A stretch of DNA of 64,000 bases from Singulisphaera acidiphila DSM 18658 (GTDB lineage: Bacteria > Planctomycetota > Planctomycetia > Isosphaerales > Isosphaeraceae): contig NC_019892.1 of the NCBI RefSeq assembly GCF_000242455.2, positions 434,001 to 498,000 on the forward strand, written 5' to 3'. The notes beneath the pieces are model-generated. The model worked only from the letters and a program-made list of their open reading frames with translations, was not told the origin of the DNA and made no database searches. Below, one piece after another: positions 49,501 through 59,218 of this stretch (positions are counted from its first letter, which is position 1; each line of letters begins with the position of its first letter). The translations under genes were made by a program, and so were the position numbers.

Positions 49501-52500
49501 TCACAGAGGTCGGCACCCGGCCCGCGAGTGTCGCGCGGACCTCGTCATCCGTGTGCTCAACGCCTTGCGGCATCACAGAGGTCGGCACGCGCTCCGGCAC
49601 AAGATCGGGCTCGTGATCCTCGACTAGTGCTCAACGCCTTGCGGCATCACAGAGGTCGGCACGCGAGCGGCACCACGAGAGACCGGCAAAGTACGCGTTG
49701 TGCTCAACGCCTTGCGGCATCACAGAGGTCGGCACAAGGTTGAAAGGCGACTTCCACGCATACACTCGCCAGTGCTCAACGCCTTGCGGCATCACAGAGG
49801 TCGGCACGACGAGGGCCGCACTGAAGCTGAGAGAACCTATCGTGTGCTCAACGCCTTGCGGCATCACAGAGGTCGGCACCCTTCCAAACCCACAAAGGTT
49901 TCATGTTCTCGTAGTGCTCAACGCCTTGCGGCATCACAGAGGTCGGCACATTTGTTACCGGCAGAGTCCTTATGCTTCTTCATAGTGCTCAACGCCTTGC
50001 GGCATCACAGAGGTCGGCACCCAAGAGAGTTGTGGACTCGGCCACAGAAGCAAGTGCTCAACGCCTTGCGGCATCACAGAGGTCGGCACGATTTCCTCTT
50101 CGTCGTGGACTCTTTCAAGGCTAGCGTGCTCAACGCCTTGCGGCATCACAGAGGTCGGCACTCGTCACGACGGCGCGGGGCCTGGTTGGGTAGCTGTAGT
50201 GCTCAACGCCTTGCGGCATCACAGAGGTCGGCACTGCATGTCGTGGTCGGCCTGATGGTGCCGATCACGGAGTGCTCAACGCCTTGCGGCATCACAGAGG
50301 TCGGCACCACCCTCTCGGAGGACGGGGCGTCATCATTGAGTCAGTGCTCAACGCCTTGCGGCATCACAGAGGTCGGCACTCGATGCCGGTCAGACGGGTG
50401 TACTCCTGAGCGATGTGCTCAACGCCTTGCGGCATCACAGAGGTCGGCACAAACCGAAGGCCCCTCGATCGTCTTGCCTCGCTTGTGCTCAACGCCTTGC
50501 GGCATCACAGAGGTCGGCACGAAGGCCTGATCTGCGTCAATGCAGACGACCGCCCTGTGCTCAACGCCTTGCGGCATCACAGAGGTCGGCACCAGATTGC
50601 GCAGGGGAAAGCCACGGGAGTCATACCGTGCTCAACGCCTTGCGGCATCACAGAGGTCGGCACAGAGGAGTCTCCGATTAAGCATGTGATTCCTTCGGTG
50701 CTCAACGCCTTGCGGCATCACAGAGGTCGGCACCAAGCAATTCGACCGGATGATTCGCCGCCGGGTGATGTGCTCAACGCCTTGCGGCATCACAGAGGTC
50801 GGCACATCGCGGAACGCACCGTCGTGATCGACCGGACCGTGCTCAACGCCTTGCGGCATCACAGAGGTCGGCACCATAGCGGGACTCCACGCTGTTTGAC
50901 AGTAAAATGTGCTCAACGCCTTGCGGCATCACAGAGGTCGGCACGATCCCGGGCGCATGGATGCAATGCCATGCCGCCGAATGTGCTCAACGCCTTGCGG
51001 CATCACAGAGGTCGGCACCCCTTCCCGCACGATCTCTTTCATCCGTGGCCCAAAGTGCTCAACGCCTTGCGGCATCACAGAGGTCGGCACACGGTCGAGT
51101 TCGACGCCAAGGGGGCTCTGGCTGGTGCTCAACGCCTTGCGGCATCACAGAGGTCGGCACGGCGATCGCAAAGCCGATGTCCCGCTGCCAGGCCGGTGCT
51201 CAACGCCTTGCGGCATCACAGAGGTCGGCACGATCATCACGGCCGAACAGCGGGCCGATCCGAAATTGTGCTCAACGCCTTGCGGCATCACAGAGGTCGG
51301 CACCCAGGCTGCCGACCGCGATCGGCAGAAAAAATTGAAGTGCTCAACGCCTTGCGGCATCACAGAGGTCGGCACAACGGCGACGGGGTGACTCCCTCGG
51401 TTCCAATCAAGTGCTCAACGCCTTGCGGCATCACAGAGGTCGGCACGTGAGACTATTGTCCCCGTACCCCACAGTGAGTGATGTGCTCAACGCCTTGCGG
51501 CATCACAGAGGTCGGCACCCGACCGAGCCGACGGCAACCGTGGTGTTGTGGGAGTGCTCAACGCCTTGCGGCATCACAGAGGTCGGCACACCACGGTGTA
51601 GCCCGCATCCCGGTAGGGGCGGCTCGTGCTCAACGCCTTGCGGCATCACAGAGGTCGGCACGGTAGGGATGGCCGTCTGGAGGGAGCGGCTCGAAAAGTG
51701 CTCAACGCCTTGCGGCATCACAGAGGTCGGCACACGTCTTCACGGTCGCCCCTCCCGGCTTTGCCGAGCAGTGCTCAACGCCTTGCGGCATCACAGAGGT
51801 CGGCACAAACCGAAGCATCAAGCGAAGGCTGTTCCGGCCGCGTGCTCAACGCCTTGCGGCATCACAGAGGTCGGCACGACGTTGACTGCGGCGAAGTCCT
51901 CGACGTGATGGCGTGCTCAACGCCTTGCGGCATCACAGAGGTCGGCACCACCACCGTCGCCTTTGACTTCAAATCAAAGAACTTGTGCTCAACGCCTTGC
52001 GGCATCACAGAGGTCGGCACGCCGATCAGCGAGCTGACGGGTAATCCTTGCGGGTTGTGCTCAACGCCTTGCGGCATCACAGAGGTCGGCACCGACTCGG
52101 GCGAACAGTGCACTCAGTGTGGCGGTTTGTGCTCAACGCCTTGCGGCATCACAGAGGTCGGCACATGGGCATCGACCTCAAGCGGTTCGTGGCCAATCCG
52201 TGCTCAACGCCTTGCGGCATCACAGAGGTCGGCACCTGACCTGGTTGGTTCCGGAGCCGTCCGCCAAATAGTGCTCAACGCCTTGCGGCATCACAGAGGT
52301 CGGCACAAGGAGTGTTCGACTCCGAGGAGAAAGCCACTGCCGGTGCTCAACGCCTTGCGGCATCACAGAGGTCGGCACTCCAGCGCGACCATCGCGGCGT
52401 TGGTCGGAGGCCCTCGTGCTCAACGCCTTGCGGCATCACAGAGGTCGGCACACCTCTTCGGTCTGTGGGATAACCCGATTGTCGCCAGTGCTCAACGCCT

Positions 52501-53675
52501 TGCGGCATCACAGAGGTCGGCACGCAACGTATCGTTCGCGGCCAGTTCGAAGTTCGTACGTGCTCAACGCCTTGCGGCATCACAGAGGTCGGCACGAGCT
52601 TGAGAGTCGAACCGTCGACGCCAACGATCTCCTGTGCTCAACGCCTTGCGGCATCACAGAGGTCGGCACGGCCAGGTCGGTCCCGAATCGTGAGCCGAAA
52701 CGGCTGTGCTCAACGCCTTGCGGCATCACAGAGGTCGGCACCGCGTCTCCTGGAGCAGAGACTGAATCGCCTCGAGAAGTGCTCAACGCCTTGCGGCATC
52801 ACAGAGGTCGGCACGCGAGGGCGACGAGCGGAGTGAGGTCGACTGACGGGTGCTCAACGCCTTGCGGCATCACAGAGGTCGGCACTGGCTCCCTTGCCGA
52901 TCGCGTCCTGCATCAGCTTGAGTGCTCAACGCCTTGCGGCATCACAGAGGTCGGCACAAAGAACACCTTTCTCCCTCTGGCCGAGAAAGCCCCGAGTGCT
53001 CAACGCCTTGCGGCATCACAGAGGTCGGCACGACTCGGCTTCATGCGATTTCCTCTAACCCTCTCGTGCTCAACGCCTTGCGGCATCACAGAGGTCGGCA
53101 CAATGCGTCGAGCTCGGCCCAAGCCTGGTCCCGCACGTGCTCAACGCCTTGCGGCATCACAGAGGTCGGCACGAACTTACTCCCGAGCAGCATCGTCGCG
53201 CACTGGAGTGCTCAACGCCTTGCGGCATCACAGAGGTCGGCACTCTGCGAGAGGCAGCGAGCCACGTACTCAGAGGAGCTGTGCTCAACGCCTTGCGGCA
53301 TCACAGAGGTCGGCACACAAACCGGTCCGCGATCCGATCACCGCACTCGAGCAGTGCTCAACGCCTTGCGGCATCACAGAGGTCGGCACGCGGTCGATGC
53401 CGGCTCGATTGCCCTAGCCCTGGCGTGCTCAACGCCTTGCGGCATCACAGAGGTCGGCACTGCGAACACTTCGAGCCAGGAGAGGGTGGGTGGCGGGTGC
53501 TCAACGCCTTGCGGCATCACAGAGGTCGGCACTCTCAGTCTCTCGATTTCTATCGCGGCCCGCTTGGCGTGCTCAACGCCTTGCGGCATCACAGAGGTCG
53601 GCACAGGCCGGGGCCTCCTCGAGACCGAAAAGGCTTAATGTGCTCAACGCCTTGCGGCATCACAGAGGTCGGCAC

Positions 53676-53932
53676 CGCTCGCTTGTAAACTGTTCGTATG
53701 ATAGAGGATGCGGAGCACGTTTTCAAGCACGGGCTTGGAGAGTTGGGGGTGGCTTTGAAAACGGGATCCGACTCTGGGGAGAACGGTTTGCAAGTTGATA
53801 GGCGGTGCGGGGTTCGGGTGAATCATGGATCGTTCGTATTGCCAAAGAGCCCTATGTTGAAGAAGGGGAACGAGATCGGTCCATCGGCGGTGAGAACTCG
53901 GCACGACGGCCGGAGATGCTTGAATCAGGGAG
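53676..53932 (-). promoter_or_regulatory. CRISPR leader
   Basis: 257 bp between the cas2 stop and the first consensus repeat, without a credible gene. It is less GC-rich than the cas genes, and its repeat-proximal part contains a promoter (see 53698-53726). New spacers should be inserted at the 53675 edge, so the newest spacer is 53605-53639. Confidence 0.8.
53698..53726 (-). promoter_or_regulatory. Putative sigma70-type promoter of the CRISPR array
   Basis: On the minus strand TTGAAA (53726-53721) and TATCAT (53703-53698) are separated by exactly 17 bp. Transcription would begin near 53690, about 15 bp before the first repeat. Position, spacing and direction all fit pre-crRNA transcription. 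Confidence 0.65.
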
Positions 53933-54232
53933 TTAGATGATCCTGTGGGGTTCGGGGGAATCGGGCCAATCAGGGTGGTTCTGGGCGGAGTAGGTTGTCT
54001 CCATGCCTCCGACGCAGCGGGGGCAGAGTGGGATCAGCAGCACTTCGTCGTTCGGTTCGAGAACTTGGGTGAGCTCCCACCGAAGCCGGTGCATTTGGCT
54101 CGGGGTCATCCAGCAGCGGAAGACGGACTCCTGCATTCGCTGGCCTGAACCTTCAAGGACCTTGGCGGCGCGGCGGAGACGCGTCGGATCGTGAACATCG
54201 TAGCAGACCAGCCACCACTTCGCGTCATTCAT
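53933..54232 (-). CDS. cas2: CRISPR-associated endonuclease Cas2
   Basis: 99 residues, the normal size. The first strand WWLVCYDVHDPTRLRRAAKV carries the conserved Asp of the Cas2 ferredoxin fold, followed by GQRMQESVFRCWM and LLIPLCPRC. Cas2 dimers bridge two Cas1 dimers in the spacer-integration complex. AAGGAG lies before the ATG, 55 bp after the cas4-cas1 gene. It is the last gene of the cas operon and directly precedes the leader. Confidence 0.95.
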   Translation of the reverse strand: MNDAKWWLVCYDVHDPTRLRRAAKVLEGSGQRMQESVFRCWMTPSQMHRLRWELTQVLEPNDEVLLIPLCPRCVGGMETTYSAQNHPDWPDSPEPHRII

Positions 54233-54287
54233 TTCGGGCGGACTCCTTTCTTTCAGGGATGCTTTGATTCGTCCAGACCCAGACCGA

Positions 54288-55943
54288 TCAACGGAGCCGC
54301 ATTCGTGCGAAGAGGCCGGGCTCGCCGCTCCATTCCTTCTCCAGGAGCCGGGCTTCCAACTCCAGCGTTCGCACGTAGGAGAGGGAGTAGCCGATGACCG
54401 GATGCTTCCAGGTTTCGTCCAGCCGATCTTCGAAGAGTTGGATCGTCTTGCGCCGGCCGGTGTCGGAGAGCCAGGTCTTTCCCTTGGTGACGATGAAGTC
54501 GGCGTCGGGGTCCCACTGGTTCCGGTTCAGTGAGCCGATCAGGACCATGTCCCAGAGAGGGACGCGAAAGAGTTCCATCAGGTCGAGGACCAGAGGATAG
54601 GCGGCGCTCCTCGGGGTGTGAAAGAACCCGAGCGAGGGCTCTAGCCCGGCGGTGAGGATCGCCCGCATCACGGCCGTGTGGAGGAGGCCGTAGCCGAATC
54701 CGAGGAGGGCGTTGAAGCGATCGAGCGGGGGACGGCGGCTCCGGGTCGAGTAGCGGAGCAATTCGGGGACCGTCGGCGAGAGCAGCCGGTCCAGGCCTCG
54801 GAAGTAGCCGACGGCGGCCGAACCCTCGAAGCCACGGAGCGAGTCGCGATTGGGGGCCGATTCGAGCGAGGCCAGCGCCGAGCGAAGCGGGATCAGGTTG
54901 GGGAGCATCGCGTCGCGGGCCTGTTCGTCGCCGCGCGAGCCCCGGAGGAGGTAGCGATGCTGGCTCTCGATCTTGGCGCGGGCCAGGGATTTGGCCAATC
55001 GCAGGCAGGTCGCCTCGTCCGCCAGGGCGCGGTACTGTCTCAGCCGACGCTGAACCTGGCCGGCGCTGGCGGTCAGGCTGGCGGTGTGCCGCCCCGAGGT
55101 CGTCAGCCAGTGGACCGGGATCTCGCGGTCGACGCAGAGGTTCAGCGCCTGGGTCGTGACCTGGCAGTATCCATGCACGAGCAGCGAGTCGATTTCGCGG
55201 ATCGCGTGCTTGGTGGGCGGGGCGCCGTCGGGCGGCTTGACGACGAGCGTCTCGCCACTCCGGCCGACCGATGTGCCCGGGAGGACGACGTGCAGGCTGG
55301 TGCCGTCGCGGTCCGGGGGGAAGAGTCGGGTTGGCTCGCGCTCGGGGTCGTCGGCTTGCCGGACCTCCTCGGGGAGACAGACAGGTGCCAGCGAGCAGCG
55401 GACGCAGAGCCGCTCGTTCTCCGCGACCGGCGGTCGCTCGGTCGTCTCGCGGAGCCGCCGCGCTGTGGCGACGGCCTCCTCCAGGTCGGCCCTCGCGTTC
55501 GCGTCGATCGGAACGCGGACGGTGACGTTCTCGGCGTGGTATCGGATGCGGCCCTCGGGGATGGCCTGCCCTGTCGCCGATTCGATCAGAACGGCGTAAG
55601 CGATGACCTGGAGCCGGTCGGACGGCCAGGCCATGGCCGTTTTGCCGTCACGGCGGGCGCGGCCGCGTTTGTGCTCGTAAGGGAGGAAAGAGCCGTCGCG
55701 CCGTCGCAACGCATCGACCTTGCCGACGAGCCCCAAGCCCGAGTCGGCCAGTTCGAGCTGGGTTCGCTCTCCCTCTTCGTCGGCTTCGAGCGATGCGTGG
55801 AGCTCGCGGCCGGCGTATACGGCGGCGCTGGCGACGCGGATCTCCTCGACTTCTTCGAGGTAGAATAGACGCTGGCAATAGGCCAGCGCGTGGAGGGACA
55901 TCACGCGCAACGGGGGCGCGTGGTCGACCATGGGAAGAGTCAT
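54288..55943 (-). CDS. cas4-cas1: Cas4-Cas1 fusion protein
   Basis: 551 residues from ATG 55943 (AGGAAG upstream; a longer frame starts at 56036 and would cross the hairpin). Cas4 part (~1-195): RecB-type nuclease core with D77 (GKVDAL) and E90/K92 (YEHKRG), plus C23 and C180, C183 and C189 for an iron-sulfur cluster. Cas1 part (~215-551): E373 (GFEGSAAVGYF), H442 (GFFHTPRSAAYP) and D454/E457 (LVLDLMELFR) form the metal site. Cas4 trims prespacers and checks the PAM; Cas1 integrates them with Cas2. Cas4-Cas1 fusions are known in the Myxococcus Dev (MYXAN) and I-G systems, and the neighbouring effector genes point to the former. Confidence 0.96.
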   Translation of the reverse strand: MTLPMVDHAPPLRVMSLHALAYCQRLFYLEEVEEIRVASAAVYAGRELHASLEADEEGERTQLELADSGLGLVGKVDALRRRDGSFLPYEHKRGRARRDGKTAMAWPSDRLQVIAYAVLIESATGQAIPEGRIRYHAENVTVRVPIDANARADLEEAVATARRLRETTERPPVAENERLCVRCSLAPVCLPEEVRQADDPEREPTRLFPPDRDGTSLHVVLPGTSVGRSGETLVVKPPDGAPPTKHAIREIDSLLVHGYCQVTTQALNLCVDREIPVHWLTTSGRHTASLTASAGQVQRRLRQYRALADEATCLRLAKSLARAKIESQHRYLLRGSRGDEQARDAMLPNLIPLRSALASLESAPNRDSLRGFEGSAAVGYFRGLDRLLSPTVPELLRYSTRSRRPPLDRFNALLGFGYGLLHTAVMRAILTAGLEPSLGFFHTPRSAAYPLVLDLMELFRVPLWDMVLIGSLNRNQWDPDADFIVTKGKTWLSDTGRRKTIQLFEDRLDETWKHPVIGYSLSYVRTLELEARLLEKEWSGEPGLFARMRLR

Positions 55944-55994
55944 TATTGACTTCCTTTTGCTGTGTCGATCGATTTGTGGTTGAGGACCTCCGTC

Positions 55995-56030
55995 GAAAAC
56001 CCGTTTTCCTTTTGAGGAAAACGGGTTTTC
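55995..56030 (-). terminator. Perfect 16-bp inverted repeat between cas5 and cas4-cas1
   Basis: The arms GAAAACCCGTTTTCCT (55995-56010) and their exact complement (56015-56030) surround a 4-base loop. It lies 18 bp after the cas5 stop. There is no long T run after the stem on the minus strand, so it may be an attenuator, an RNA-processing site or a protein-binding palindrome rather than a simple terminator. Confidence 0.45.
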
Positions 56031-56048
56031 TCTCACGGGCGAGGGAGG

Positions 56049-56678
56049 TTAACTCAGGGGTTCGATGCGAGGCATTCGATCCCGGTTGGGAGCGGAAACG
56101 TCGGTTTCGACCAAGTCGCCGCTGACGTAGCGCGTTTTCGCCGATCCGACGTGGTCGACCCACACGGGCAAGGACAGCCGACCTCGATCATTCAACAGAT
56201 AGGCTCGTGCCCTGTCGCCTGGGGCAACGGAAAGTCTCGTCACCTCATCGACCAGATGAGTGCTTTCGCCGAGCGAGAGGCCACCGAAACGGTTGATCCG
56301 CTCAGGGTGATCGAGCGCCGTGTGGACGCGGTCCTCCAAGGTCGGGCCGGTTCCAATCTCCTCGGTCGAGTCGAGCCAGATTGCCAGGCATACGTTGGTG
56401 AGTATTTCCTGATAGTCAGGACGTGTGTTGCCAGGCGAACCGAGAGGGAGTTTCTTGACTCGCCAAAGCGTGCGGAGCACGGCGCTTCGCTCGGGGCGGC
56501 CAAGCAATGCCGGGCAGACCCGCACGCCGACATGGCGACGGCGATCCTGTTCGCCGACGAGAGACAGCAGGAAGCCGTAGCAAGTGGCTGGCGGCGGCAG
56601 TTCTTCCGTCTCCCAGAACTCGCGGGCGAAACCTTTGCGGAAACAGGCGATGGGGACGGTGACCCTGAGGGCGATCAT
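56049..56678 (-). CDS. cas5: Cas5, DevS/MYXAN type
   Basis: 209 residues. The N-terminal RAMP strand reads IALRVTVPIACFRKGFAREF, followed by ELPPPATCYGFLLSLVGEQD, the Cas5 signature region (P-x-TxYGxL), then RHVGVRVCPALLG and the C-terminal SLPVWVDHVGSAKTRYVSG. Cas5 caps the 5' handle of the crRNA in Cascade. The start is 3 nt after the cas7 stop, with its ribosome binding site inside the end of cas7. It resembles the DevS proteins of the Myxococcus dev operon. Confidence 0.9.
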   Translation of the reverse strand: MIALRVTVPIACFRKGFAREFWETEELPPPATCYGFLLSLVGEQDRRRHVGVRVCPALLGRPERSAVLRTLWRVKKLPLGSPGNTRPDYQEILTNVCLAIWLDSTEEIGTGPTLEDRVHTALDHPERINRFGGLSLGESTHLVDEVTRLSVAPGDRARAYLLNDRGRLSLPVWVDHVGSAKTRYVSGDLVETDVSAPNRDRMPRIEPLS

Positions 56679-56681
56679 GGA

Positions 56682-57623
56682 TCAACCCTCCCCGGCGGCG
56701 ATCCGCTCGCAGACGAGACGCGCGGCGCTACGCACCCCGGGTTCCAGTGTCGCCCCCAGGGCCGCGACTTCCCTTGCTGTTGAGGTCTGGCTGAAGGCAC
56801 CGGCGATGATCAACTCTTTGGCCGGCAGGTCGCCGGACTTGACTCTCGCCAGGAGGGTCGGCGCGTCGACGGTCGTTCCACCGCCCTCAAAGAGATAGAG
56901 GAGCCTTGGGGCCGGATCGTGAGTCACGCGGAAGACGATGCTCTCGGGGCTGAAGTCGTAGAGGAAACGCCCGTGGTTCCCGGCGACCTCTCCCAGCGAG
57001 CAGAGCGATTCAATGGCAACCGCTGCTCGCTCGGGCTTATGCAAGGCGCTGGGCGTCAGGGCGAAACCGTACTGGTAGCGCGTGGCATGAAGCTCGGTGC
57101 CGTAGGGAACGGGGTTGCTCCCCTTCTTCTGCGCCGAGGGCGTCGCGCCGGGGCTGGCCGCATTGAAAGTGACGTCGCCCCCGTAGGGCGAGAGTGAGAT
57201 CGCGCGGGTGACTTCGAGGACGGCCCGGCGGACTTTGGTTGTGCCCTTGGCCCGGGGCTTCTTTTTCTCGTCGGGCTCCGGTGCGGTTTCGGGCCCGTTT
57301 TCTTCCTTGGCTGCGTCGGCGCTCATAAAACCAAGGATGTCATCGTCAATGAATGGTTTTCCGGTCTTACTCGCCCATGACTCAAAAATCGGGTCGGCCC
57401 AGACGTTCATTCGTAGGTCTTCATCCCATCGTCGATTCGTCGGCTCATGCTCCGCCAACCGGCGGCGGATAGCGAATCGAATTGCCTCGGCGCTGACCGA
57501 GGAATGGACTTTGCCGAACCAGAGTAATTTCTGAAGGGTCGTGATGTTTCCTTCGGTCTCCGCTCGGTTGTTGGCTGCTGTGCCGTGGTGGGTGACAACG
57601 GCTCCGTAAATGTGCAAACTCAT
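56682..57623 (-). CDS. cas7: Cas7, DevR/Cst2 type
   Basis: 313 residues. It starts MSLHIYGAVVTHHGTAANN, with ETEGNITTLQKLLWFGKVHS, SAEAIRFAIRRRLA and a central IDDDILGFMSAD, the DevR/Cst2 family pattern. Residues ~105-125 are a Lys/Glu/Pro-rich insertion. The C-terminal part holds HATRYQYGFALTP and AGNHGRFLYDFSPES. Cas7 forms the backbone of Cascade along the crRNA spacer. AGAGGA precedes the start, 53 bp after cas8. Confidence 0.92.
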   Translation of the reverse strand: MSLHIYGAVVTHHGTAANNRAETEGNITTLQKLLWFGKVHSSVSAEAIRFAIRRRLAEHEPTNRRWDEDLRMNVWADPIFESWASKTGKPFIDDDILGFMSADAAKEENGPETAPEPDEKKKPRAKGTTKVRRAVLEVTRAISLSPYGGDVTFNAASPGATPSAQKKGSNPVPYGTELHATRYQYGFALTPSALHKPERAAVAIESLCSLGEVAGNHGRFLYDFSPESIVFRVTHDPAPRLLYLFEGGGTTVDAPTLLARVKSGDLPAKELIIAGAFSQTSTAREVAALGATLEPGVRSAARLVCERIAAGEG

Positions 57624-57676
57624 CGATTCGATCCTCTCAGATTAGTGATGTGACCTGGAATCTGTTCGATCAGCGA

Positions 57677-59218
57677 TTAGTCTTCGGTGTTATTACCAGC
57701 TACGGAGCCGACTTCTTTTGGTGCTGTCGCAGGCCGTTCATAGCTTGCCAGCGCCAGCAAGGCGAGATCGCGGGCGAGCCTCCAGCGATCCTCGTCACAG
57801 ATCAGGGGTAAGACCTCACGCCACGAGGACTTCAAGACCGGATTGGAGCCTGAGCGGCTCCAGAGATCGGTCAGGGCTTTGCGGAAATCATCAGCGGTCT
57901 TGGCGCCGGCGAAGGCGAGCCGCCATCGCTGCATCTGGCGCTCCTTACGGTTATTGAAGACCGTCTGATTGCCGGTGACCTCTTCCCAGATCATGCCGAA
58001 TCGCCGAAACATCGCCTCGTGGACGGAGCGGACGATGGCCTCTTCTCCTCGATCTTCCCAGTGATCGTTGACCATGGCCTGCAAGCCTTTCTTTTCGTAC
58101 CCGAGTTGGCGGACTTTCTGAGCGTCGTCGGAACCGTCCGGCGACACGACCAAACGGCGGAAATCTTGATACCAGGGTCGGCCTTGAGCGAGGTTTTCCG
58201 CCACCAACGGCCGGACTACGCTCTCGGCCCAGAAGGGGACCGGTGCTTCTCCCTTCTTGGTTGGCTTTGCCAGGGCAATGCGAGCCTGGAGGGTGTGCAT
58301 CGCGAGATCGAACCGCTCGAGGGCGGTCGTGTCGGGCTCGACCTCCTGTACGCTGGCTCGTGCTTTCTGCTTCTCGTTCCAAGACTTGGTGGCAAACAAG
58401 ACCGCGAGACAGCGATCGGCCTTGAGTTTTTGCGCTCCCTCAATGAGATGCAACCGGACCTGAGCTTGGAGGGCGGCATCGGCGGGGCTGGCGATGCGGC
58501 AATCCGTGGCCGAATTGGGTGTCATAAGGCCGCGACGCCTGACGAAGAGATTCAAGTCCTCGACATCAGGAACGAGCAGTACGCCGGTCTTTCGGTCGAT
58601 CGCGAGTGAAAGTGTTCCGATCAGAGCAAAATGGAGGGCGATTGCTAGGCCGGGCGGTTGCTCGATTGTGGTTGACGGAAACGCGACATGGCGTTGGACG
58701 AAACCGGGAGCAATCGTCCCACTGATGATCGCCTGCGGCTTCAACGTTCCCTTTGCCGTAACTAACTTCTCCCATTCGGATTGATGGGTATAGCCGGTGA
58801 GTTTCTGATGCTGAATTGTGATTGTCTGGCTATCGATTTCATAGCTTTTCAGGGCAAGCCCGTCGGATTTGCGATTTGGGCCGAACTGGAGAATCGTCAG
58901 GGACATCCCCTGCTGAAGCTCAGCCAATACCTCCAGTTTGGGTATCCCCGCGCCGTAGCTGCCAGGTAAGTGGATCAATCCGTTTTCATCGATTTGGAAG
59001 GCGAGTTCGTAGAGTCGCTTAAGGAAGGCCTTCGCTCCCTCAGGATTCGGCCATTTTAATTCGACCTGGCGATCGTCGATGGACCACTCGCCTGGCGGCC
59101 GTCGGTCGTCTTTGACTTTGCTGTCGATCCATTGGAGCGTGGTTGCCAGGCCGCCCAAACCCGCGCGATGTAACGGGCTCATCCCCGGCGCGAAAAGATC
59201 GATGCTTAAGGTTTCCAT
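57677..59218 (-). CDS. cas8: Cas8 large subunit, DevT/MYXAN type
   Basis: 513 residues. It starts METLSIDLFAPGMSPLHRAG followed by LGGLATTL, the characteristic opening of MYXAN-type Cas8 (DevT-like) proteins. Other conserved-looking parts are GLIHLPGSYGAGIP, TGYTHQSEWEKL and LALHFALIGTLSLAIDRKTG. In Cascade the large subunit recognises the PAM and recruits Cas3. Its first 13 nt overlap the end of cas3 (59206-59218), with GAAGGGGG as ribosome binding site inside cas3. Assignment relies on the N-terminus, size and position, since Cas8 proteins diverge quickly. Confidence 0.85.
   Translation of the reverse strand: METLSIDLFAPGMSPLHRAGLGGLATTLQWIDSKVKDDRRPPGEWSIDDRQVELKWPNPEGAKAFLKRLYELAFQIDENGLIHLPGSYGAGIPKLEVLAELQQGMSLTILQFGPNRKSDGLALKSYEIDSQTITIQHQKLTGYTHQSEWEKLVTAKGTLKPQAIISGTIAPGFVQRHVAFPSTTIEQPPGLAIALHFALIGTLSLAIDRKTGVLLVPDVEDLNLFVRRRGLMTPNSATDCRIASPADAALQAQVRLHLIEGAQKLKADRCLAVLFATKSWNEKQKARASVQEVEPDTTALERFDLAMHTLQARIALAKPTKKGEAPVPFWAESVVRPLVAENLAQGRPWYQDFRRLVVSPDGSDDAQKVRQLGYEKKGLQAMVNDHWEDRGEEAIVRSVHEAMFRRFGMIWEEVTGNQTVFNNRKERQMQRWRLAFAGAKTADDFRKALTDLWSRSGSNPVLKSSWREVLPLICDEDRWRLARDLALLALASYERPATAPKEVGSVAGNNTED

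Larger units (their letters stand above)
38413..53675 (-). CRISPR. CRISPR array, 191 repeats, interrupted by an IS4 element
   Basis: The 36-bp repeat, read on the transcribed minus strand, starts GTGCCGACCTCTGTGATG and ends GGCGTTGAGCAC. I counted two repeats at 38413 and 38485, then 189 from 40123 to 53675, mean period 71.9 bp, with spacers of about 34-41 bp. The repeat has GTGC/GCAC ends and an internal 5-bp stem closed by a GCAA tetraloop. Direction is assigned from three signs: a leader with a promoter and cas2 at the 53.7-kb end, repeat decay at the 38-kb end, and the TTGAGCAC 3' end that would give a typical 8-nt crRNA tag. Variant repeats: GTCAGCAC ending (plus strand) in the three oldest, single changes at 41064, 41639, 41713, 41854 and 45226, and a degenerate one at 40484. 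Open frames through this region are artefacts of the repeat. Confidence 0.99.

Noticed and set aside
40525..53688. Dozens of long open frames encoding repeated CSTPCGITEVGT, QRLAASQRSA or LNALRHHRGRH units
   Set aside because: They are translations of the CRISPR repeat in three frames, kept open because the repeat has no stops and the spacers are short. They have no starts, no ribosome binding sites and no spacer-independent conservation.
54678..55868. 396-codon plus-strand frame
   Set aside because: It is antisense to the Cas4-Cas1 gene, whose catalytic motifs are clear on the other strand.
54288..56036. Longer start for cas4-cas1 at 56036
   Set aside because: It would begin inside the hairpin region with no ribosome binding site; ATG 55943 has AGGAAG and starts the Cas4 homology.
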